A DNA stretch of 64,000 bases from Permianibacter aggregans (GTDB lineage Bacteria > Pseudomonadota > Gammaproteobacteria > Enterobacterales > Permianibacteraceae): the NCBI RefSeq assembly GCF_009756665.1, contig NZ_CP037953.1, forward strand, positions 992,001-1,056,000. The letters run 5' to 3'. Below, one piece after another: positions 8,743 to 17,785 of the stretch. The number at the start of each line of letters is the position of its first letter. The stretch's first letter is position 1. The translations under genes were made by a program, and so were the position numbers. Below the pieces are notes generated by a model. It was given only the letters and a program-made list of their open reading frames with translations. It had not been told where the DNA came from and did not search any database.

Positions 8743-9495
8743 ATGGAATTTGCCGTCGACGTATTGGCGTTGTTGTTCGTGGTCGCACTGGTCGCCGGCA
8801 TCATCGATGCCATCGCCGGTGGCGGCGGTTTGCTGACCGTGCCGGCGCTGATGGCCGTTGGCATTCCGCCGGCGATGGCGCTAGGTACCAACAAGCTGCA
8901 GGGCTGTTTCGGGTCGATGTCGGCTTCATTACATTTTGTTCGCCACAAAATGGTCGATCTGCGCCGATTCTGGCCGCCAATTGTAGCCTCCGGCGTCGGC
9001 GGTGCATTCGGTTCCTTGGCCGTGCAATCGATCGATCCGAGCTTTCTAAAACAAGTCATTCCTTGGCTGTTGATCGCCATTGCGCTGTACATGCTGCTAG
9101 CGCCGCGCGCAGGCGATGTCGAGCGCCATCAACGGGTCAGCATGCCAGTGTTCGCATTCACCGTGGGTTTCGGCGTCGGCTTTTACGACGGCTTTTTCGG
9201 TCCTGGCACCGGCACCTTTTTTGCGATTGGTTGCGTCGCCGTGCTCGGCACGACGCTGCCGGTCGCTACCGCCCACAGCAAGCTGATGAATTTCGCCTGC
9301 AATAGCGTGGCGCTGGTGTTTTTCATCATCGGAGGCAAGGTGTTGTGGCTGCCGGGTGGCGTCATGGCTGTCGGTCAGATTATCGGCGGCCAGATTGGCG
9401 CCCGGCTGGTGTTTCGCGGCGGTGCAAAATTGGTGCGCCGCGTGCTGGTCGTGGTGTCCATTGCGATCTCGATTCGCCTGTTCATGACTTCGTGA
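8743..9495 (+). CDS. TSUP family (TauE/SafE, YfcA-like) transporter
   Basis: A 250-residue inner-membrane protein of the TSUP (sulfite/sulfonate exporter, DUF81) family with about eight hydrophobic segments. Two related glycine-rich motifs mark the two halves: GIIDAIAGGGGLLTVPALMA near the N terminus and GFGVGFYDGFFGPGTGTFF in the middle. The two ALGTNKLQG / TAHSKLMNF segments are also typical. These transporters move small organosulfur or organic anions; the substrate cannot be read from the sequence. It may be co-transcribed with ttcA. A link through sulfur metabolism is possible but speculative. Confidence 0.88.
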   Translation: MEFAVDVLALLFVVALVAGIIDAIAGGGGLLTVPALMAVGIPPAMALGTNKLQGCFGSMSASLHFVRHKMVDLRRFWPPIVASGVGGAFGSLAVQSIDPSFLKQVIPWLLIAIALYMLLAPRAGDVERHQRVSMPVFAFTVGFGVGFYDGFFGPGTGTFFAIGCVAVLGTTLPVATAHSKLMNFACNSVALVFFIIGGKVLWLPGGVMAVGQIIGGQIGARLVFRGGAKLVRRVLVVVSIAISIRLFMTS

Positions 9496-9565
9496 CAGCG
9501 CGACTTCGTGACAGCGCGGCGATGCGTTACACTTCGCCACTCGCTTTCCCGAGGTGTTGGTGTTG

Positions 9566-12169
9566 ATGCGCTGGTCCCTACGCTCCCTGTTGTATTGCTG
9601 TATGGCCGCGGTGCTGTTGGCACTGTTTATCTGGCATCAGTTTTTCCGTTACGCCGATCCGTCGCCGATCAACGGCCGGCTGCCGAATCATGTTCGGCCA
9701 CTGCACTACGATGTGCAGTTGACGCTATTGCCGGATGCCGAGGATTTCAGCGGTGTCGCCACCATTGAATTGCAACTGGATCAGCGCATTGATGCGCTGT
9801 ATCTACATGCCCAGGCATTGCGTTTCAACCGCATTGAAAGCAGCGACGACTTGCAGAACTGGCATCCGGCTAGTGCCGTTGAGGAAAGCGAAGACGGCCT
9901 GACACGCATTCAGTTGTCGCGCTCACTGGCACCGGGCACCGCGCATGTGCGTTTGAGCTATCAGGGCCGTTACACCGCCAATCAGGAAGGCTTGTGGCGT
10001 CAGCAAATCAATGGCGACTGGTATGTGTTCAATCAGTTCAACACCATTTTCGCACGCCGAGCCATTCCTGGTTTTGATGAGCCGGGTATTCGCGCTCGTA
10101 TCGATTTGTCGGTTACCGCGCCAACCTGGCATCACGTCGTCAGCACCACTTCTTTGCTGGAAACCAGCGTGCTCGGCAATGGTCGCAAGCGCGTGCATTT
10201 TGTTCGTACACCACCGATCTCTTTGCACCAGCTGAACATCAGCGTTGGGCCTTTCGATATCGTCGCCGGTCCGATTCTGAAACCGAATGAATTTCGCCGC
10301 CAGAACCTGCCGATCCGCGCCGTCACCGTCAAAGGCCAAGGCGCACGCAGTCAGTTTGCCCTGGCGCATATCGGACCGATGGTCGAAGCGGCCGAAAATT
10401 ATTTCGGCATGCCGTTTCCGTTTGAAAAGCTGGATGTACTGGCCGTGCCGCATGCCACCGAAGGCGTGCTCGAACATCCGGGCGCGATCAATCTGCGCGA
10501 TCGTCTGATGTTGTTCGATCAACACAATCTCGCCACCTCACAGCGGTTTTTCCTCAGTTACTTCACGCACGGCTTGTTGCATCACTGGGTTGGCAATCTG
10601 GTTGCGATGGAATGGTGGAACGATGTCTGGATTTACGAAGGCGTCGTCGAATGGCTGACGTATCGGTTACTGCACGAGCGCTACCCGGCGCTGGGTTTTG
10701 ATATTGAACGCCAGCAAAACAAGCAACAGGCCATTCAGATCGACTTGAATGAAGTGCGTCGCTTGCAGCCGGGCGTGATCGACAGCAGCAAGGAAATTCA
10801 TGCTTCCTACAGCGCTCAGGCAACGCTGAAATCGGCCTCGCTGATTCATATGCTGGAACGTTTCATTCGTGAAGATCGTTTCCAGTCCGGCTTTCGCGCG
10901 TTCTTTGCCCGCCATGCCTACGATCTGGCCGGCACCGAAGAGCTTTATCACGCGGTTACCGATTCGGTCGCGCATCCATTGCTGGCCAGCGAGTTTGATC
11001 GCTTTATCAATGAACCGGGCGTGCCGCTGATTCATTTCGAACGACAATGTCAGAATAATCGCTTGAGCCTGATATTGCGCCAGAAAATTCTGCCGACCGC
11101 GCAAACCACACAAACCGCCTGGACCATTCCCGTCTGCGCCCGCTTTCATGACCAACAAAATGCCTTGCAATGCCAGGTCATCAATCAAAGCGAACAGTTA
11201 TGGCAAACGGCGCAGCCCTGCGAAGCGGTCGTTTTACCGAATGCGGATGGCGCCGGTTATTACCGCTGGTCGCTTGCCACGGATGAATGGCAGCGCTTGA
11301 TTACCGGCAGCGCCCATTACAGCAGCGTCGAGGCGCTGGAGATGGCCGAGAACCTGGCGCAAAGTTATCGCCAGCAACAATTACCGTCGGAACCATTCTG
11401 GCGGTTGGCCGCTCGACTCAGCAGCCAATCAGCGGCCGTGGTTACTGAATCGTTTATCGACGAAGCGCAGTTCGCGTTGTATCGCCTGAGCCGCGATGCG
11501 AAAGCGACGCGGCAACAATTGCGCGAACGGTTCGCGGGTGCGGCGCAACCCTGGACACCAACGATTCGGGAATGGATGGCGCTCGATTTGCGCTTGCCGT
11601 TACTGCGCGAGCAATTGCTGCAGACGATGCAAAAGCCGAAAGCGTTTGCGGATCGAAGCCTGAACAGTGATCCGGTGCGCGTGGCCGTGTGGCTGGAAAC
11701 GCAACCGGAACAAGTCGACTCGGTACTGAACCATCTCTGCCGGGAGAATCAGGGCGATATTCGTAATGATTTGGTGCAGGCCATTGGCAATATCCGCCGA
11801 CCGGAAGTGCATGCCCGCATGATCGACAAGCTGTCGCATCCATGCCTGTCGAGTAACGAACAATGGCGGCTATTGAACGATTGGCTGCAACATCCACCGA
11901 CGCAGTTCGCCACGTTCAGCTATCTGCGCAATCATTTCCCGGCCATCCGCGAGCGGCAACCGACGTTCCGCATTGCCGATCTGCCGCCAATGTTGGCGCA
12001 ATTCTGTGACGCCGATATCTGGGCGCAAGCAAAAACCTTTTTGCTCGAACACACCGCTGATATCGTTGGCCACCTCGATGCCATTCTGTCGGCGGAACAG
12101 CAAACCCAGAAATGCATCGAAATGAAAGCGGCGTTTACCGAACGCGCCCTGTCATCACAACAGCCATGA
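9566..12169 (+). CDS. M1-family aminopeptidase-like protein lacking catalytic residues
   Basis: An 867-residue M1-type protein with one N-terminal membrane anchor (about residues 8-28), followed by the usual beta-saddle, thermolysin-like and helical C-terminal domains. The normal HEXXH-X18-E zinc motif is H335-G-L-L-H339...E358 (in WIYEGVVEW), so the zinc ligands remain but the general-base Glu is Gly336. The exopeptidase motif GAMEN reads GVLEH (300-304), and the proton-donor Tyr aligns with Thr420 in ATLKSASLIHML. I infer a pseudoenzyme, perhaps a peptide-binding or scaffold protein facing the periplasm. The start codon is uncertain among GTG 9554, GTG 9560 and ATG 9566. It begins a three-gene run with a thioesterase and a DM13 protein. 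Confidence 0.85.
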   Translation: MRWSLRSLLYCCMAAVLLALFIWHQFFRYADPSPINGRLPNHVRPLHYDVQLTLLPDAEDFSGVATIELQLDQRIDALYLHAQALRFNRIESSDDLQNWHPASAVEESEDGLTRIQLSRSLAPGTAHVRLSYQGRYTANQEGLWRQQINGDWYVFNQFNTIFARRAIPGFDEPGIRARIDLSVTAPTWHHVVSTTSLLETSVLGNGRKRVHFVRTPPISLHQLNISVGPFDIVAGPILKPNEFRRQNLPIRAVTVKGQGARSQFALAHIGPMVEAAENYFGMPFPFEKLDVLAVPHATEGVLEHPGAINLRDRLMLFDQHNLATSQRFFLSYFTHGLLHHWVGNLVAMEWWNDVWIYEGVVEWLTYRLLHERYPALGFDIERQQNKQQAIQIDLNEVRRLQPGVIDSSKEIHASYSAQATLKSASLIHMLERFIREDRFQSGFRAFFARHAYDLAGTEELYHAVTDSVAHPLLASEFDRFINEPGVPLIHFERQCQNNRLSLILRQKILPTAQTTQTAWTIPVCARFHDQQNALQCQVINQSEQLWQTAQPCEAVVLPNADGAGYYRWSLATDEWQRLITGSAHYSSVEALEMAENLAQSYRQQQLPSEPFWRLAARLSSQSAAVVTESFIDEAQFALYRLSRDAKATRQQLRERFAGAAQPWTPTIREWMALDLRLPLLREQLLQTMQKPKAFADRSLNSDPVRVAVWLETQPEQVDSVLNHLCRENQGDIRNDLVQAIGNIRRPEVHARMIDKLSHPCLSSNEQWRLLNDWLQHPPTQFATFSYLRNHFPAIRERQPTFRIADLPPMLAQFCDADIWAQAKTFLLEHTADIVGHLDAILSAEQQTQKCIEMKAAFTERALSSQQP

Positions 12170-12179
12170 GGAACCGCTG

Positions 12180-12632
12180 ATGTCCCATCCTTTGCTCGAG
12201 TCGTTTCCGTTTGTGTATCCGATCACCGTTGCCTGGGGCGAGATGGACGCCTTCCAGCACGTCAACAACGTCATGTATTTCCGTTACTTTGAATCGGCAC
12301 GGGTCGCCTATGGTCATCAGGTCAATATGATGGACCCGAATGAGAATGAGGGCGTGGCGCCGATACTGGCGGCGACTTCCGCTCGCTACAAACGACCAAT
12401 CACGTTTCCCGATTCCTTGCTGGTCGGTGTGCGGATAGCGAAAATGAGCAATAACCGCTTTTGGCAGCAATATGCCATTGTCAGCGCCAGCCAGAACGCC
12501 ATCACCACCGAAGGCGAGGCCGAGATCGTCATGTTCGATTATCGTCATCAGCGCAAAGCCGATATTCCGCCAGCATTGAAAAAACGCATCGAAGCGCTGG
12601 AACAGCGGGAGTTTGTCATCGATGCTCAATAA
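12180..12632 (+). CDS. Hotdog-fold acyl-CoA thioesterase (4HBT/YbgC type)
   Basis: A 150-residue cytoplasmic hotdog-fold protein. The signature of 4-hydroxybenzoyl-CoA-type thioesterases is visible at residues about 16-40 as VAWGEMDAFQHVNNVMYFRYFE, with the catalytic Asp in GEMDAFQHVN. The remainder forms the antiparallel sheet, including TFPDSLLVGVRI. It would hydrolyse acyl-CoA thioesters; chain length is unknown. GAGGAA lies six bases before the ATG and the gene starts ten bases after the M1-like gene, indicating one transcript. Its last 11 bases overlap the start of the DM13 gene. Confidence 0.88.
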   Translation: MSHPLLESFPFVYPITVAWGEMDAFQHVNNVMYFRYFESARVAYGHQVNMMDPNENEGVAPILAATSARYKRPITFPDSLLVGVRIAKMSNNRFWQQYAIVSASQNAITTEGEAEIVMFDYRHQRKADIPPALKKRIEALEQREFVIDAQ

Positions 12633-13194
12633 CAAGCTGAACTGGATTCTACTGACATTGCTGGTGCTTATCGCTATCGGCTTTTACGCGCTCTGGCACT
12701 GGGGCCAGAGCAGCAGCATCGGCGCTCCGAAATTCTCGTTTTTTGAAACCGCGCAACCGCAACAGAACGCGAAGAAAAAATCCGCCGGCTTGCCGGAAGC
12801 GCTGCATGATGAAATGCCCAAAACACCCGAGGACATGAATCCGCCACAGCTATTGAGTTATGGCGAATTCGGCAGCGTGCATGAACAACGTCCGGCCAAA
12901 GGCGTTGTTCGGCTGTATCGACTCGGCAATGGCGAACACCTGCTGCGCATGGAACAGTTCTCGATTGTCCGCGGTCCCGGCTTGCATGTTTATCTGACCG
13001 CCCGTCCCGGCGTGCGTCAGGCGGATATCGTGCTGGAAGATTTTATTGATCTTGGCGAATTGCGCGCGCAAAGCGGCGAATTGAATTATCTGATTCCCGC
13101 CGACATCGATTTGAGCGGCTATCGCGGTGTCGTCGTGTTCACGCCTTTCTTCAACGACATTTATGCGACGGCGTCGATCACGGCTACACCGTAG
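12622..13194 (+). CDS. Membrane-anchored DM13 domain protein
   Basis: A 190-residue protein with one N-terminal membrane segment (NWILLTLLVLIAIGFYALWHW), a charged linker of about 50 residues and a C-terminal DM13 domain (about residues 80-188). The DM13 hallmarks are GVVRLYRLGNGEHLLRMEQFSIVRGPGLHVYLTA, where the last part gives the GPdLyVyL-type motif, and VVVFTPFFNDIYATASI. DM13 is found in animal and bacterial surface proteins and has been proposed, from sequence analysis, to carry a redox role. No cysteine occupies the expected redox position here. The start at 12622 lies inside the thioesterase gene with GGGAG about ten bases before it. Confidence 0.8.
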   Translation: MLNNKLNWILLTLLVLIAIGFYALWHWGQSSSIGAPKFSFFETAQPQQNAKKKSAGLPEALHDEMPKTPEDMNPPQLLSYGEFGSVHEQRPAKGVVRLYRLGNGEHLLRMEQFSIVRGPGLHVYLTARPGVRQADIVLEDFIDLGELRAQSGELNYLIPADIDLSGYRGVVVFTPFFNDIYATASITATP

Positions 13195-13204
13195 TACATT
13201 ACCC

Positions 13205-14731
13205 TTATTGGCGACGGTTGGCGCGCCACCAGCTCAGCATCAATAACACCACGATCAGCGCTGACAATAACCATCGCCAAGGCAGTCCGGTTTCGGCGGC
13301 CGCTTCATCCTGCTGTAAGAGGCGCGACATCATCAGGTGTTTTTCTGAACGCTGCTGCGCAACCGGCAACGCCGCTACAACCGCTTGCGACCAGCGCTGT
13401 GGATCAAGGCTTACCTGCATCCAGGTTTCCTGTTCAACAGCAAATGTTGCGCAACGACGGCCCGGCCATGAAGCATCCTGCAAAGGCACGGTCCAGCGTT
13501 GCGACGCTACTTCGATCGTCAATTGCTGCTGTGTGGCATTATCGAAACACAGCGATTGGGCGCGACCAGTCAGTAGTGGCGCATGATTGACGATTTGCGC
13601 TTGTTCGCGCTTGACCAGCTCGGCAATCCGTTCCGCCATGAACGCCGCATAACGCTCCGGAAAACGTTGCCAGATGCGATGCCATTGCGGTTCGGCCAAC
13701 CACAGAATGGCGCCTTTTCCGACCGGCAAACTGAAGTAGCGATAATCGGCATTACCGCTTTGCCATGCGCTGTCGGACGATTCAGTATGCAACGCTTGTC
13801 GCAGCGACTCACGCGCACTGGCTTCATCATCGACATCGCCAGCGAACACAATCAGGATTTCACCGTCGAGTAGCGCCTGACGCTGTTGCTGCTGAACATT
13901 ACTGGGCGGTGTTTGCCAGTAACGCCAGTCAACCAATTGCAGTCGCTGCGCATCGGATTTCGCGGCGCTGACACTGCGATCTTCACGGAACTGTTGTTTG
14001 CCGATTTGTACTCGTGACTGAAACGGTATATCGGCCTGCTCAAGCCAGGCTTTCGCTGCGCGCCACTCAAATGATGGCGCACTGAAACGCAACATGGCGG
14101 CAAACTCCGGTGCGGCCGTCACACTGACCATGACCGGGTATTCCGCTTGCAACGCATCAGCTTGAAAAACCTGTAACCGCAACGGATAAATGCCCTCGGC
14201 ATTGAACTGATAGGCAAGCGTTGCCTGACTTAGCTCGCCCTCTTGCGTTACCGACTTTTCCGCCAATAGTTGATCGGCGGCGTTGCGCAGTTGCACCCGG
14301 TCCGCCGCAATCGTTTGTTGCCACCGTAATGTCCAAATCGCGCGCTCCGTGGCATAGGCTTGATACTGCAATTGAAAAGCTGGTGCTGCAGCCGTTTGCC
14401 AATCGATCATCGGCAGATTGAGGCCAGCCAGCACATCGCTTTCAAAACCATCGCCGTGGATCTGCCATTTGGATACGTTGGTGCCAAGCAAACGCTGCTG
14501 TTGTTGCGCAGGCGTTAAACCACGCAAATCCAGTAATGACGAAGTGCTCGTTACCGGCTCGGCACCATCGGTGACGATTTGCAGCACAGCAGCCGTTGAC
14601 CAATACGGCTGGCCGAATGACAGCAGCGCCAGCAGCAAAAGCGTTACACCAGTCAACGCCTCAACGCGACGCTTGCGCCAACCGAGCCATAACAACCATG
14701 CCAAGGCGATAATGAAAACGGCGATCATCAT
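13205..14731 (-). CDS. Membrane protein of the MoxR operon, unknown family
   Basis: A 508-residue protein that I do not recognise. It has two N-terminal membrane helices (IAVFIIALAWLLWLGW and ALTGVTLLLLALLSFG), about 400 Gln- and Ala-rich residues predicted to be periplasmic, and one C-terminal helix (WLLSALIVVLLMLSWW) followed by a basic tail. This topology matches the last membrane components of MoxR/BatA operons, which often carry a degenerate class-I glutamine-amidotransferase-like fold; I cannot confirm that here. The start at 14731 overlaps the stop of the preceding gene by ATGA, so it is translationally coupled and is the last gene of the operon. Confidence 0.75.
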   Translation of the reverse strand: MMIAVFIIALAWLLWLGWRKRRVEALTGVTLLLLALLSFGQPYWSTAAVLQIVTDGAEPVTSTSSLLDLRGLTPAQQQQRLLGTNVSKWQIHGDGFESDVLAGLNLPMIDWQTAAAPAFQLQYQAYATERAIWTLRWQQTIAADRVQLRNAADQLLAEKSVTQEGELSQATLAYQFNAEGIYPLRLQVFQADALQAEYPVMVSVTAAPEFAAMLRFSAPSFEWRAAKAWLEQADIPFQSRVQIGKQQFREDRSVSAAKSDAQRLQLVDWRYWQTPPSNVQQQQRQALLDGEILIVFAGDVDDEASARESLRQALHTESSDSAWQSGNADYRYFSLPVGKGAILWLAEPQWHRIWQRFPERYAAFMAERIAELVKREQAQIVNHAPLLTGRAQSLCFDNATQQQLTIEVASQRWTVPLQDASWPGRRCATFAVEQETWMQVSLDPQRWSQAVVAALPVAQQRSEKHLMMSRLLQQDEAAAETGLPWRWLLSALIVVLLMLSWWRANRRQ

Positions 14732-16770
14732 CGCGACTCCCACTGCTTACGCCAGCGAGCCAGTGCATCGGAAGATTGTGCCGGGCGCGCACGCGGCGTT
14801 GGCAACTGGCTCAGCAAATAGTCGCGGATCGCCAAGCGACAACGAAAACAATGCAGCCAATCATTCTGCATCAGCGACAAGGCATTCAACGCCGCCAAAT
14901 CTTCCGCGCTTTGTACCTGTAAAAATGCCCGCAATGCTTCGGTTTCCGTTGCCGGCCATTGCTGCTCGGCAAGTTCCCGCTGGCCAAGCAGACTGACCCA
15001 TTGGCGCTGACGTAGCAGCCGCTCATCGTCATGCAAGGCATATTGCCGGCGCGGCTCGGTGATATTCAGCAGTTCGCCCTGGAAACGCTCGGCTTCATCA
15101 ATCGGTGGTGGCGTATAAGCCGTTTTGTGCAGATAAATCCGTTCGGCCTGTTGTATCGCTTTTATCGCTTCCAACGCCTGATATTCGAACGGCAGCGCCG
15201 CTTCCGGTACCACGACATGCAGCTCACGCTCGGCATTCCACATTGCCTGCAATGCCTGACGCAGCAGCGTTTTGGTCGCGTCATCAAACAACGTGGCGTT
15301 TTCGCTGATATCGTGGCTATGGCCGAACTCGCTGATCAAATCGCCGGCCGATTTCATCGAGAAGGCTTCACCGCCTTCCGCGCCATGATCATGACCATCG
15401 TGTTCATGATGAACATCGGTTTCTGCAGCTTCGTTTTCGGCAAAATGGCTTTCCTCACCAAGAAACTCGCCATAGCGCAAACGCAATACCATCTGGTCGC
15501 TGGCCAGTTGTCGTGAACGCTGCTGAAACATCTCGTCGGATAACGACGCCCGCTCGGCAATCAGCCTTTCGGTATCGATGATCAATTGTCGCTGCGAACG
15601 CAAACCCTTTTCCCGCTGGTCGGCCGGCAGCGTAGCTTCGGCCAAGGCTGCCGACGATGCCAGCGGATGACGGAACACATAGGTTCGGCTGCGCGTTTGC
15701 TGTGCCTGCGGTTTGTTGTCATGGGCCTGGACAAAAACATACAACTCATCGCCGGGCTCCATGCCGATGGTTTTCAGGCGTCGTTGCAACACATGCTGCC
15801 AGCTGGCTTGCTGAGGTTTGGCCAAGGTTTCTACCTGATCACGAAACCGGACGTTTTCACCGCTGCCGCGCGCCAAGGTCGAATGCAAGGTGATGTGAGT
15901 CAGCCGATAATCGTCTTCGATTTTCAGCGCCAACTGGAGCGAGTCGCGAGTGGCATCGACATCGTTCCATTCCTGTTCCGGTTGGCTGATATCGATACGC
16001 GGTGGCAAATCCCGGCGCATCATCAATCGCCCTTGTTGCAGCGGTGCCGCCAGATCCTGGCGTTCAATCTGGTAAGCACGATGACCTTGCATGAGAATCG
16101 TTTGGCAACCGGTGCCGAAGCTTGTCGTCTCGCCTAACCAACGCCAGCGCAGCTGCGCATCCTCGCTTTGCAGACACAACTGAACTTCGCTGGCTTCAGG
16201 AATTTCCGCCTCTTGCGCTGTCAGTGCAAACGCCGGTAAACCGGTATAGGCCGGCGGCATTACCTGCACGGTAAACTGGAAACCAGCAGCCGATTTTTCC
16301 AGCGCCAATGCGGCATTCAATGCGGCGGTTTCGCTGCGCGTCTGCAGCAGCCACATGCTTCCTACCAATAGCAATGCTGGCACCGTTGCCAGCAATAGAT
16401 ATCGTCGCCAGGCAATGCCCGGAACAATGCTGTTTGCCGATGGCAATGCCGCGAGCTTTCTCGCAATCCGTTGGCGTTGCAGCTCCGCAACGAGCGATAA
16501 CTCCGTCGCCGGCAGCAGCTCGGCACTGTCTTGTAACTGAGGACAGGCATCATTCAGCCAATGCAAATACTGGCCTGATGCATGACGCCAGGCCATGATG
16601 CCGCGAGCGATGATGGCAACCAATGCGAGCAACGCTACCGCAATAACAGACGAAGGCAAAAACCAGCACCACGCTGCCAGCAACGGTAGTAATGCGAATA
16701 ACAGCACGGCCATTTGCCGTGCCACGTGAGTGCGGCACAAACGCCGGCGCCAATCCTTAACGCCGGCCAT
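14728..16770 (-). CDS. DUF4175-like membrane protein with His-rich loop
   Basis: A 680-residue protein. Two N-terminal hydrophobic regions (MAVLLFALLPLLAAWCWFL plus the adjacent SVIAVALLALVAII, then YLLLATVPALLLVGSMWLL) are followed by a beta-rich periplasmic part and a long charged helical region typical of DUF4175 proteins, which occur with MoxR and DUF58. Around residues 453-463 there is a His/Asp-rich loop (HHEHDGHDHG) that could bind divalent metal. The start at 16770 is chosen for GGGGAA seven bases upstream; it overlaps the preceding gene by 14 bases. Family assignment is by context and topology as much as by sequence, and function is unknown. Confidence 0.7.
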   Translation of the reverse strand: MAGVKDWRRRLCRTHVARQMAVLLFALLPLLAAWCWFLPSSVIAVALLALVAIIARGIMAWRHASGQYLHWLNDACPQLQDSAELLPATELSLVAELQRQRIARKLAALPSANSIVPGIAWRRYLLLATVPALLLVGSMWLLQTRSETAALNAALALEKSAAGFQFTVQVMPPAYTGLPAFALTAQEAEIPEASEVQLCLQSEDAQLRWRWLGETTSFGTGCQTILMQGHRAYQIERQDLAAPLQQGRLMMRRDLPPRIDISQPEQEWNDVDATRDSLQLALKIEDDYRLTHITLHSTLARGSGENVRFRDQVETLAKPQQASWQHVLQRRLKTIGMEPGDELYVFVQAHDNKPQAQQTRSRTYVFRHPLASSAALAEATLPADQREKGLRSQRQLIIDTERLIAERASLSDEMFQQRSRQLASDQMVLRLRYGEFLGEESHFAENEAAETDVHHEHDGHDHGAEGGEAFSMKSAGDLISEFGHSHDISENATLFDDATKTLLRQALQAMWNAERELHVVVPEAALPFEYQALEAIKAIQQAERIYLHKTAYTPPPIDEAERFQGELLNITEPRRQYALHDDERLLRQRQWVSLLGQRELAEQQWPATETEALRAFLQVQSAEDLAALNALSLMQNDWLHCFRCRLAIRDYLLSQLPTPRARPAQSSDALARWRKQWESR

Positions 16771-17779
16771 AGCTAATTCCCCGCTCAATCACTATTGCCA
16801 GCAGCAGCAACACCATCAACAGGTTCTGTAATGGCAACGTTCGGCTGAACGATGACACCTCGCTTTCAGCAAAATGCGGTTGTATCGAAGCATTGTCGGA
16901 CAGCGCTGCTGGCTGCCATTGCCGCAACCAGGTTTCACTGCGATCAATAAGCTCCGCCAACACTTCGGTCGTCAAGTTGTTTGGATCAGATGGTACCGGC
17001 GCCAGGTACAACACGCGATTCTGCTGCAAGCTTTGCAAACCCGAATCGGATTGCGCATCAAACGGCTGCGGATACCAGTGCACCGCCGCCGGCAAATCAT
17101 CGCGATGCACGGCAATATCAACAGGGCTTTCCGTGCTGAGATCAACACGTTGCCAAATTGCATGTAGTCGCAGCGCATTCAATGCGTCGATTGCTGGTTG
17201 CCAACTGACTGGCGCCGCGATGCGAATCGGCGCGGGCGAGAATAGCGTTGTTGCGGCAACTCGTTGCAAGACAACTTGGTAAGGAAGACTCGGTTTCAGA
17301 TTGCCGGTCAACAGCAATCCTTCCGGTAAGTACAGCGTTATCTGCCGAACATCCGCCAAGGCCTGCTGATGGCGCAACAGACTGAGCCACAGTGCCGGTT
17401 CCTCGCAGCGCGGTTCACGAATGGGCCGCAACCCATCAGCGCAAAGCCAATAACGTTCGCTATGCTGATTTTCATCGGGCAACTCCGCGCGCGGATGCAC
17501 CAACTCAATATCGCGCTCACGTGTTGGCGACCAGGAAAAAGTTGGTTCCGCCAACCAGAGCGCGAGCAAGGCCAGAATCAGCATGCGCAGCAATAGCAAC
17601 CAGGGATCGTGCAGGCGGCGATGACGCACAGGCGTTTCCTCGGCAGGCAGAAAACGCAGCGCATAAAAGTGCTCAGGCTGTTGTTGCTGGCGATGCCACC
17701 AGTGCAACAATACCGGCAGGATCATCGCACTCAGTGCCCACAGCGCCATCGGAACTTGAAACTGAATCATCGTCAGCAT
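16757..17779 (-). CDS. BatA-like membrane protein
   Basis: A 340-residue protein with the N-terminal aerotolerance regulator (BatA-N) arrangement: a first helix (PMALWALSAMILPVLLHWW), a basic HRQQQQ stretch, ALRFLPAEETPVRHRRLHDPWLLLLR and a second helix (MLILALLALWLAEPTF). The remaining part faces the periplasm and ends in a third helix (LLMVLLLLAIVIERG). No DxSxS metal-binding motif is seen after the second helix, so this member lacks an active von Willebrand A domain. In Bacteroides BatA-type proteins have been tied to oxygen tolerance, but the mechanism is unclear. Start is ATG 17779 or ATG 17770; neither has a clear ribosome binding site, consistent with coupling to DUF58, which ends seven bases upstream. 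Confidence 0.75.
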   Translation of the reverse strand: MLTMIQFQVPMALWALSAMILPVLLHWWHRQQQQPEHFYALRFLPAEETPVRHRRLHDPWLLLLRMLILALLALWLAEPTFSWSPTRERDIELVHPRAELPDENQHSERYWLCADGLRPIREPRCEEPALWLSLLRHQQALADVRQITLYLPEGLLLTGNLKPSLPYQVVLQRVAATTLFSPAPIRIAAPVSWQPAIDALNALRLHAIWQRVDLSTESPVDIAVHRDDLPAAVHWYPQPFDAQSDSGLQSLQQNRVLYLAPVPSDPNNLTTEVLAELIDRSETWLRQWQPAALSDNASIQPHFAESEVSSFSRTLPLQNLLMVLLLLAIVIERGISYGRR

Positions 17780-17785
17780 GCTCGC

